A stretch of 48,454 nucleotides of DNA from Planctomycetaceae bacterium (GTDB lineage: Bacteria > Planctomycetota > Planctomycetia > Pirellulales > Pirellulaceae), in assembly GCA_002724245.1 (NCBI GenBank), contig PBOG01000139.1:1-48454 (forward strand), given 5' to 3'. Each line of letters starts with the position of its first letter. Position 1 is the first letter of the stretch. Shown here piece by piece: positions 41,928 through 48,454 of the stretch. The position numbers and the translations under genes were made by a program. Below the pieces are notes generated by a model. That model had not been told where the DNA came from, ran no database searches, and was given only the letters and a program-made list of their open reading frames with translations.

Positions 41928-44900
41928 TCAGTCGATGAAGATGGCTTCGTTGGTCATCAAGAGGGTGTGTGCGTACTGTTCCCAGGGTGCGTTCTTGATG
42001 AATGCCAGGCCCAGGTTCAGCTCGTCAGAGGAAGGGGTTCTACCAAGAATAATCGTGTAGAGCTGGCGAATCTGTTCAGTCGGATCGCTGCCACCGGTGC
42101 GTTTGGCAATCGCCTGGGCGGCTTGGGTGACAAAAGGCGCATTCATCGCGAACAGGGCCTGCTGGGGAACCGTTGTGGTCACGCGCCGTGCAGTCGAACT
42201 GTCGGGGTTGGCCGCGTCGAAATTCTTGACAACGCTGGGCACGTTTTGCCGTTCCACAAAGGTATAGATCGTCCTGCGTCGATAGTCCAAGTTGTCGATC
42301 GCGCCAGGGCGCCCATACATCTCCTGGTTGAGTTGACCGGAAAGCAGTAGCAGCGTGTCTCGCATCTGTTCCAAGTCGAGACGCCTGCGATGCGCCCGCC
42401 AGAGATATTGATTTTCCGGGTCCTTGGTTGCTTGGAATTGCAGACGTTTATGTTGTCCCAGGTCAGACGTCCGCTGGTATGCCTGGGAGGTCATGATCAA
42501 CCGATGCAGTGCTTTCGTTCTCCAACCAGATTTGATCAGCGAGTGGGCCAGATAATCCAGCAGTTGGTACTGAACAGGACGTGTTGTACGCAGTCCAAAG
42601 TCACTCGGATTGTCGACCAGTGGCTCACCGAAATGATGCATCCAGACTCGGTTGGCCCAGACTCTGGCAGTCAGTGGATTCTGGTCAGAGGCAATCGCGT
42701 TGGCCAGTTCGAGACGGCCGCTCCCCCGGGTAAATGGCGTTCGTTTGGAAGGTGATACGACCTGCAGAAATTGACGGGGGACGGGATTTCCACGCTGTGC
42801 AGGATCGCCGCGTTGAAAGATAACGGGATCGTACAGTGGCGCGTCATCGACCATTACCATCGCGCGGTCGGCGGCTGCCTTGTGCTTGACAGAAATGTTG
42901 TCGATTTGATTGACCAGGCCGCGGAAGGCGTCCTTTTCAGTGCGTGAAAGGTGATGGTAGGTCTGGTCGATCGGGAACCAGACGGGGCTTTGTTCCGAGA
43001 GTAACAACGCCCCTAGTCGATCTTCGGCAAGCGCTGCACGGGCAGCGAGTTGATCCTGAAGTTCTTGTTGCTGCTGTTGCAGGTCGGCCAGTCGCGCTGT
43101 GTGCTGTTTGTCTTTTGCAGTACGGTTGGCAATCGCAATGCGCGGGTTTCCTAGGATGGCCTGATCGTGGCTCAAGCCTTGCCCTCCCTCGGTGACGATG
43201 AGGGTCAGGAAGCGTGCGCGGGCCGGTAAGGGAAGGTCGATCGCAAGCCCTTTTTGTTGCGCGGCAAATTGCTCCCGTTGAAGAACACGTTTCCCATCCA
43301 GATAAATAAAGAAATCGACAGTGCTCTGGCCTTTCGCACCACCATGGCCGAAGACGGCTTGAAAGGCAGCTTCCTGGAAACCGAACGTGGTGCGGAGCAC
43401 GTTCAGGTCAAACGTGATTCCTTTATTGGCGTGTAGAGCGAGTACTGAGTTGGGAGTCTTGCTGTAATCGACCCCATCGATCGTATTGACAGTGGCTCCA
43501 CCACTCGGACCGTAGCGGAAGTAGTCCCAGGTTTGTCCTCCGGTCTTGGGCAGGTCGCTGATTTTCAGGCCGGTTGAACTGATCACCGTACTGCCGCTCT
43601 TGGGGATAAAGACTCCATCGACGGCGGCGCTAGCGGGCACCGGAATAAGCGTGTCGTGTTCTGTGATTTCAACAAAACCGGCAGTCCGAGTGGTGATCTC
43701 CCCGGTAACGGGATCGATACTTTGCCCCCGCGTGTCGGTTTGGTGGCCGATTCCGCCGCCGACCACGTCGGCGAGATTTACCCTCTTGGCGGAGAGTGCC
43801 GCTAATTGGCCTGCGACGTCCTGGAGTGCACTTTGAACCTTCCGTTCGCCAGCCCAGATGTCACGCAGTAGCGTTCCGTAGGTGCGGGCAACGTCAGCGC
43901 GGTTCTGGGGTTGCGCAGCGACCAGGGCCATGATGACGCGGGGATCGACTTTGCGCTCTTGCCAGCGTTTTACTTGGAGCTCAGGATTTTCCATGAGATC
44001 GGCCCAAGGTCCGAAAATCGGGTCCTGGGGATGGGCTCGTCGGGCGATGAGTTGGCGCCATCGGTAGGTGATCTGCGGCCGCAGTTGTTCCGGTAGCAGG
44101 GACAGGAAAAAGATTGAAGTTTCTGAAATGTCCGGGTCTGTGGTGGCCACTTGAACAAGATAGTCGGGAGTGCGGTCCCGCGCGGTCGCCAGCGTCTCCT
44201 CATAGTGTTTTTGGCGCCGGGCAAAGACTTCCTGTAGTTTGTCACCGAGCTCCTGTTCGTACTGCTTGCCCGCCTCGGAGACAGGACCAATGCGTGGTCG
44301 GTCATAGGGCTCGATACTGCTGGCCAGGATACCGTAGAGCGAATAGTAGTCTGCCGTGGGGATCGGGTCGAATTTGTGGTCATGACAGCGCGCGCAACTG
44401 ACCGTCAGACCAAGCAAGCCGCGGGTGATCGTATCGATCTGGTCGTCGATGACGTCGTGTCGATTGTTGTCAAACATGCGGCCGAGCGTCAGGAAGCCCA
44501 TCGCGGCCAGTGCTGGATCCTGCGCCGCCAGGTCCAGCTGGTCGGCGGCGATTTGTTCTTGGATGAACACGTTGAACGGTTTGTCGTCGTTAAATGCGCG
44601 GATTACATAATCACGGTAGGTGTACGCAAACGGTCGGATTCGGGCATCTCCGTACATCAATACGCCGTCTTTGGCATCGGCGTAACGTGCCACATCGAGC
44701 CAGTGTCGCGCCCAGCGTTCCCCGTAATGCGGTGAGGCGAGCAGCGCGTCGATCAGGCCGGGAAGGTCGGCCAAGGCTGTGGCACGTTGTTCTGCCGTGG
44801 GAGGCAGGCCTAGCAGATCGTAGGTCATGCGCCGGATGAGAGTTTGCCGGTCTGCACGCGGAGCTGGCACAAAGGACCTCTGCGCGAGCAACGGATCGAT

Positions 44901-45374
44901 GAGTGCGTCGACAGGATGGCTGCCGGCGGGTACCTGCTGTTGCGTGAGAGGCTGAAAAGCCCAGTGCTCCTTACCAGTCGGCCCGGATGGAAGGGGCTTC
45001 CCTGTTCTGGTGTCGACGGCGCCCTCACGAATCCAGTGAACCAGATCGGCGATTTGGCGAGGTGATAACGGATCAGCTTCGTCCGGTGGGGGCATCTTGA
45101 GTTGGGGATCCCGGTACTGCACTGCCTTGATCAGCAGGCTGGAGGCCGGATCGCCTGGTACGATCGCTGGACCGCTATCGCCGCCACGTTGCCAGCCCAC
45201 ACGGGTGTCGAGTCGGAGTTTGCCCATTGCCTGATCAGGGCCGTGGCAAGCGTAGCAATGTGCAGTGAGGAGCGGACGAATGCGCTGCTCAAAAAAATCC
45301 GCTTTTTCATCGGCGCGACTGATGGTGCCCAGAACCACCAACGGAATGACAAACCAGGAAGCTCTCGGCTGCAT
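41928..45374 (-). CDS. DUF1549/DUF1553 planctomycete cytochrome protein
   Basis: 1148 residues with a signal peptide (about 1-21). The first domain is Planctomycete cytochrome C with C40-Y-A-C43-H44 and a distal KMPPP segment. DUF1549 follows (RQTLIRRMTYDLLGLPPT, PHYGERWARHWLDVARYADAK), with a second haem-type motif C327-A-R-C330-H331 in SCARCHDHKFDPIPTADYY. A long middle part includes a coiled stretch rich in Gln (DLQQQQQELQDQL). DUF1553 forms the C-terminus (RLELANAIASDQNPLTARVWANRVW, GRPGAIDNLDYRRRTIYTFVERQN, LYTIILGRTPSSDELNLG). Exported two-haem protein; electron transfer is inferred, the true substrate unknown. First gene of a two-gene unit with the DUF1501 gene. Confidence 0.94.
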   Translation of the reverse strand: MQPRASWFVIPLVVLGTISRADEKADFFEQRIRPLLTAHCYACHGPDQAMGKLRLDTRVGWQRGGDSGPAIVPGDPASSLLIKAVQYRDPQLKMPPPDEADPLSPRQIADLVHWIREGAVDTRTGKPLPSGPTGKEHWAFQPLTQQQVPAGSHPVDALIDPLLAQRSFVPAPRADRQTLIRRMTYDLLGLPPTAEQRATALADLPGLIDALLASPHYGERWARHWLDVARYADAKDGVLMYGDARIRPFAYTYRDYVIRAFNDDKPFNVFIQEQIAADQLDLAAQDPALAAMGFLTLGRMFDNNRHDVIDDQIDTITRGLLGLTVSCARCHDHKFDPIPTADYYSLYGILASSIEPYDRPRIGPVSEAGKQYEQELGDKLQEVFARRQKHYEETLATARDRTPDYLVQVATTDPDISETSIFFLSLLPEQLRPQITYRWRQLIARRAHPQDPIFGPWADLMENPELQVKRWQERKVDPRVIMALVAAQPQNRADVARTYGTLLRDIWAGERKVQSALQDVAGQLAALSAKRVNLADVVGGGIGHQTDTRGQSIDPVTGEITTRTAGFVEITEHDTLIPVPASAAVDGVFIPKSGSTVISSTGLKISDLPKTGGQTWDYFRYGPSGGATVNTIDGVDYSKTPNSVLALHANKGITFDLNVLRTTFGFQEAAFQAVFGHGGAKGQSTVDFFIYLDGKRVLQREQFAAQQKGLAIDLPLPARARFLTLIVTEGGQGLSHDQAILGNPRIAIANRTAKDKQHTARLADLQQQQQELQDQLAARAALAEDRLGALLLSEQSPVWFPIDQTYHHLSRTEKDAFRGLVNQIDNISVKHKAAADRAMVMVDDAPLYDPVIFQRGDPAQRGNPVPRQFLQVVSPSKRTPFTRGSGRLELANAIASDQNPLTARVWANRVWMHHFGEPLVDNPSDFGLRTTRPVQYQLLDYLAHSLIKSGWRTKALHRLIMTSQAYQRTSDLGQHKRLQFQATKDPENQYLWRAHRRRLDLEQMRDTLLLLSGQLNQEMYGRPGAIDNLDYRRRTIYTFVERQNVPSVVKNFDAANPDSSTARRVTTTVPQQALFAMNAPFVTQAAQAIAKRTGGSDPTEQIRQLYTIILGRTPSSDELNLGLAFIKNAPWEQYAHTLLMTNEAIFID

Positions 45375-45565
45375 GGGCCACCGTTTCTGTGACGAGTGGA
45401 GAGGAAGTGAGACGTCTTTGTGCTTATTTCAGTCGCCGTCTCTCGATAGAATGGGCGACTGGTTACACCGAACGCGAGGCTGACTTCCTCATTTTCCCTC
45501 TTCGGAGTGCGGACTGCCACCCCACTGTTGGGCGGCTTTGGCCACCATGTCTTTCGGAGTCGTCG

Positions 45566-46204
45566 ATGTTGACCGTCGAACCCGACGCCCAGTTGGATCT
45601 GCGCGGAATCATTACGCGTTTTCCTGACAAATTGGGCGACTTGGGTCCAGCGCCCGACGTGACCTCTTTACTCTCTCTGGATGTGGCGGCTCCGTTGCAA
45701 TCCTCGGATCAGATACGCGCGTGCGTTCGTGACCTGTTGCGTGCTGGGGGGTTCAAGCCGGCTGGTCGTAACAAACCGGCATCGGAGTATTTACGCACTG
45801 CAGCCAGCACCGACAGACTGTCTTCCATCAATTTGGCAGTCGATGTCTGTAACGTGGTTTCCTTGCATAGTGGATTGCCGATGAGTGTGGTCGATCTGGA
45901 TCGCGTTGAACTCCCACTACGAGTCGCGGTGGCGCCCCAATTCGCGTCATATGTCTTCAATCTTTCCGGACAAATCATCGATGTTGGCGGGCTCTGGTGT
46001 TTGCACGATGCCCTGGGACCGTGTGCCAATGCAGTCAAAGATGCAGAGCGCACCAAGACCTCACCTATGACATGGCAGACCCTGTCGTTGTTCTGGAGCG
46101 CGGTTTCTCTCTCTGGCCAGGCGGACGCTGCAGAAGCGTGGTATCGCACCTTGCTTGAATCGCAGCGGTGCCAGGTTGAGTGCTGTGAGGTCACTGTGTT
46201 ATGA
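45566..46204 (+). CDS. free-standing B3/B4-domain protein
   Basis: 212 residues from the ATG at 45566 with CGGAGT upstream. The centre (RNKPASEYLRTAASTDRLSSINLAVDVCNVVSLHSGLPMSVVDLDR) is the signature of the B3/B4 domain, which in phenylalanyl-tRNA synthetase beta chains edits Tyr-tRNA(Phe). In free-standing proteins it is often annotated as tRNA-synthetase B3/B4-like and may deacylate or bind misacylated tRNA; this is inferred. Later parts are FNLSGQIIDVGGLWCL and a C-terminal helix with several Cys (CQVECCEV). No synthetase core is present. Cytoplasmic. It is divergent from the cytochrome gene, with an unremarkable 191-bp spacer. Confidence 0.82.
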   Translation: MLTVEPDAQLDLRGIITRFPDKLGDLGPAPDVTSLLSLDVAAPLQSSDQIRACVRDLLRAGGFKPAGRNKPASEYLRTAASTDRLSSINLAVDVCNVVSLHSGLPMSVVDLDRVELPLRVAVAPQFASYVFNLSGQIIDVGGLWCLHDALGPCANAVKDAERTKTSPMTWQTLSLFWSAVSLSGQADAAEAWYRTLLESQRCQVECCEVTVL

Positions 46205-46270
46205 CCCGCTTGTTGTGACCTGCTTCGTGCACCTTTTGACGTCCTGACGGATCAATTGGTGGCCTGCCCT

Positions 46271-46288
46271 CCCCCCCCCAAAAAAAAA
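46271..46288. repeat. adjacent homopolymer tracts C9 and A9
   Basis: Nine C (46271-46279) are followed directly by nine A (46280-46288) in the 169-bp spacer upstream of the VIT-VWA gene, about 85 bases before its ATG. Tracts like this vary in length by slippage and can alter promoter spacing; they are also prone to sequencing error. Confidence 0.9.
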
Positions 46289-46373
46289 CGGTTGGGTTGC
46301 GGAACTTTTAGACGGTCGCTGACGTCTACCTCAGCAGGGCAGGCAGAGTGTGCACAAAATCGGAGACAGGACA

Positions 46374-48454
46374 ATGCAACGGATACTCTTGTGCGGCAGT
46401 TTGATGTTGGCGCTGGCGGGGGCAGAGCCTGGCCTGGGACAGGGGTTCCTGCTGGTGGATAGCGATCGTTTCCGCTTGCCGCGACCGATTCCTGCGCGGC
46501 CTGTGCCCTCGCCACCTGCGCTCTCTTATCGGATCAAAACGCTGACCATTGACGCACGTCTGCGCGACCAGGTGGCGGAGGTGCAAGTGTCGCAGTCTTT
46601 CGTCAATACCGGGAGGCAGGTGATGGAGACGTGTTTTGTGTTTCCTCTGCCTTACGACGGGGCCATCGATCGACTGACATTACTGGTGGATGGTGTGGAA
46701 CACGAAGCGAAGCTATTACCGGCAGAAAAAGCACGGGCGATCTATGAAGGCTACATCCGTCGAAACCAGGATCCCGCGCTGCTGGAGTGGATGGGCGCTG
46801 GCATGTTCAAGACCAGTGTGTTTCCGGTGCCACCTGGTGCCGAACGCAAAGTGACCCTGCGTTTTACGCAGCTACTTCCCAAGCACGGCCAGGTCACAGA
46901 TTTTTTGTACCCGTTGGCGGCGGCCAAATACACTTCACACCCTGTCGAGACGATCCGTTTCCGGGTTGCCATCGAAAGCCGCTGGCCCGTCAAGAGTGTC
47001 TATAGTTCAACGCATTCGGTGGAAATAAAACGCCCCGATGAGCGGCATGCGGTAGTCCAGTTCACGGCGCAGAAACAGATTCCTGCTGGGGATTTTCGAT
47101 TGTTTTTCGATACCGCCCAGGAGAAGTTGGGGGCCAGTCTGTTGTCCTATCGGCCAGACGAGTCAAACGACGGCTACTTTCTCTTGCTTGCCAGTCCTGA
47201 GGTAAAAGCCGCTGACGAAGATCAGCAGCCGAAGACAGTGGTGCTCGTCGTTGATCGGAGCGGCAGCATGGCAGGCAAAAAAATAGATCAGGCCAAAGAG
47301 GCCTTGCGGTTTGTACTCAACAATCTGCGGGCCGGAGATCTGTTCAACATCGTTGTCTACGATTCCAGTGTGGAGGTCTTTCGGCCCGAGTTGCAGCGAT
47401 TTGATGAGGGCACACGCAAACAGGCATTAGGATTCGTTGAGGGAATTTACGCCGGAGGAAGTACAAATATCGACGCGGCGCTACAATCGGCGTTAGGCAT
47501 GCTAAGCGTACCGCAGCGACCATCGTTTGTGTTGTTCCTGACCGACGGTCTACCAACGGTGGGCGAGAAGAATCCGATCAAGATCGCCCAGCAGGCCAAG
47601 ACCGCGAATCGCGTGGGCGCCCGTTTGATCAGTTTTGGTGTCGGTTACGATGTGAACAGCCGTCTACTGGACCGGTTGTCTCGGGACAATCGAGGCCAAT
47701 CCGGATACGTGCGACCTGACGAGGATATCGAAGCACATGTCAGCCGATTGTACGGGCGGATCAGTGCGCCGGTGATGACGGGCATGACAGTGAATGTTGA
47801 CATCGAGGGTCAACGAATGCGGTCAGACGAGTCAGTGAATCGCCGTTATCCGAAACAGGTATATGATCTGTTCGCTGGGCAGCAGCTGGTGATGGTCGGG
47901 CGCTATCGAACTGCCGGGCGGGCCAAGATCGTGATTGCTGGTAACATCGGAGAAATGCAGCAGCGTTTTGACTTTCCGGCGGACTTCGTCGCACATAGCC
48001 CTGACCAGAGTTTTGCGTTTGTCGAGAAGCTGTGGGCGGTCAGGCGGATCGGTGAGCTCATCGATGATCTGGATTTGAACGGACAGAACGAGGAACTGGT
48101 CGCAGAGCTTGTGGCGTTGTCGACGAAACATGGGATTTTGACACCTTACACCTCCTTCCTGGCAGATGATCAGGGAAACGCGGATCTGGCAGATGCCGAA
48201 AGTGGCCTGCGGCGGGCACGCAACCGTATCGAACGTCTCGAGGAGAGCGCGGGTAAGGCCGCGTTTTCACAGCGTGCAGTCAAACAGACGCTGCGGGACG
48301 CGCCGCGGCCGCAAGCTTCTGCCGCGGCGACTGCCGTGGGAGCCGCCGGTGGTTTGGGCGCAGGTCTGGCGATTCGCGACATTGACTCGGATGAGATTGT
48401 GACGGTGAACACGGTTCGTACCGTGGGCAACGAGACGCTCTATAAACGGGGCAA
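46374..48454 (+). CDS. VIT and VWA domain protein, secreted; 3' end outside window
   Basis: At least 693 residues; the frame is open to the last base, so the gene is partial. ATG at 46374 follows GGAGACAGGACA. A signal peptide runs to about residue 22 (ending GLGQ). Residues about 45-180 are the VIT domain (LRDQVAEVQVSQSFVNTGRQVMETCFVFPLP, DGVEHEAKLLPAEKARAIYEGYIRR, KTSVFPVPPGAERKVTLRF). A von Willebrand A domain follows with a complete metal-ion site: D294-R-S-G-S298, T364 in GGSTN and D391 in LTDG. The tail includes VEKLWAVRRIGELIDDL and TKHGILTPYTSFL, common to inter-alpha-trypsin-inhibitor-like bacterial proteins. It probably mediates protein binding outside the cytoplasm. A long Ala-rich tail has just begun at the window end. 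Confidence 0.9.
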   Translation, partial: MQRILLCGSLMLALAGAEPGLGQGFLLVDSDRFRLPRPIPARPVPSPPALSYRIKTLTIDARLRDQVAEVQVSQSFVNTGRQVMETCFVFPLPYDGAIDRLTLLVDGVEHEAKLLPAEKARAIYEGYIRRNQDPALLEWMGAGMFKTSVFPVPPGAERKVTLRFTQLLPKHGQVTDFLYPLAAAKYTSHPVETIRFRVAIESRWPVKSVYSSTHSVEIKRPDERHAVVQFTAQKQIPAGDFRLFFDTAQEKLGASLLSYRPDESNDGYFLLLASPEVKAADEDQQPKTVVLVVDRSGSMAGKKIDQAKEALRFVLNNLRAGDLFNIVVYDSSVEVFRPELQRFDEGTRKQALGFVEGIYAGGSTNIDAALQSALGMLSVPQRPSFVLFLTDGLPTVGEKNPIKIAQQAKTANRVGARLISFGVGYDVNSRLLDRLSRDNRGQSGYVRPDEDIEAHVSRLYGRISAPVMTGMTVNVDIEGQRMRSDESVNRRYPKQVYDLFAGQQLVMVGRYRTAGRAKIVIAGNIGEMQQRFDFPADFVAHSPDQSFAFVEKLWAVRRIGELIDDLDLNGQNEELVAELVALSTKHGILTPYTSFLADDQGNADLADAESGLRRARNRIERLEESAGKAAFSQRAVKQTLRDAPRPQASAAATAVGAAGGLGAGLAIRDIDSDEIVTVNTVRTVGNETLYKRG

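Noticed and set aside
1-48454. CRISPR arrays, tRNA or rRNA genes, transposases, integrases, phage genes
   Set aside because: I looked for repeat-spacer periodicity, cloverleaf-like segments and characteristic proteins by eye and found none; a covariance-model scan would settle the RNA question.

Overview
The window looks like a chromosomal segment of a free-living planctomycete. It combines several families that are strongly enriched in that phylum: formylglycine sulfatases, four DUF1501 proteins with twin-arginine leaders, a DUF1552 protein, a DUF1592-type and a DUF1549/DUF1553-type haem protein with Planctomycete cytochrome C domains, a CRTAC1/ASPIC-UnbV protein, a CotH kinase and an eIF1-like YciH. 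Composition is moderately GC-rich and fairly even. Starts include ATG, GTG and TTG. No rRNA, tRNA, CRISPR array, insertion sequence, integrase or phage gene was seen. The taxonomic call rests on family content alone.

Layout. 1-4.2 kb (+): a secreted beta-propeller protein, an arylsulfatase and a DUF5060 glycoside-hydrolase-like protein. 4.2-6.5 kb: a cold-shock-domain protein (-) divergent from an FG-GAP propeller (+). 6.5-13.3 kb (-): CotH kinase plus a small membrane protein, an alpha/beta-hydrolase fused to an SGNH hydrolase, YciH, and a solo DUF1501 protein. 13.7-19.1 kb: a GH71-like alpha-1,3-glucanase (+) convergent with a second sulfatase (-), then a small secreted protein (+) convergent with a PQQ-type propeller (-). 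19.5-30.3 kb (+): CRTAC1 protein, a redoxin/cytochrome/copper-monooxygenase-like fusion, DUF1501, a giant DUF1592 protein with an inserted LamG domain, and DUF1552. 30.6-34.5 kb (+): a different kind of locus, with a small membrane protein, an SRPBCC protein, a B12-binding radical SAM enzyme and a polytopic membrane protein whose start overlaps the radical SAM stop by ATGA. 34.6-38.5 kb (-): solo DUF1501, epoxide hydrolase, HAD-IIA phosphatase. 38.8-45.4 kb: a Tat-exported TIM-barrel protein (+), then a DUF1549/DUF1553 cytochrome and its DUF1501 partner (-). 45.6-48.5 kb (+): a free-standing B3/B4-domain protein and a VIT-VWA protein that runs off the window.

Most products carry signal or Tat leaders, so the region mainly encodes an exported toolkit for sulfated or acylated polysaccharide: sulfatases remove sulfate, the GH71-like and TIM-barrel proteins would cut chains, the alpha/beta-SGNH fusion would remove acyl groups, and the haem/DUF150x modules are the large uncharacterised planctomycete surface or periplasmic systems. 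The most distinct locus is 30.6-34.5 kb, where a radical SAM/B12 enzyme is translationally coupled to a multi-helix membrane protein and lies near an SRPBCC lipid-pocket protein; this is my best candidate for an undescribed system. Functions of DUF families are inferred from family membership only.
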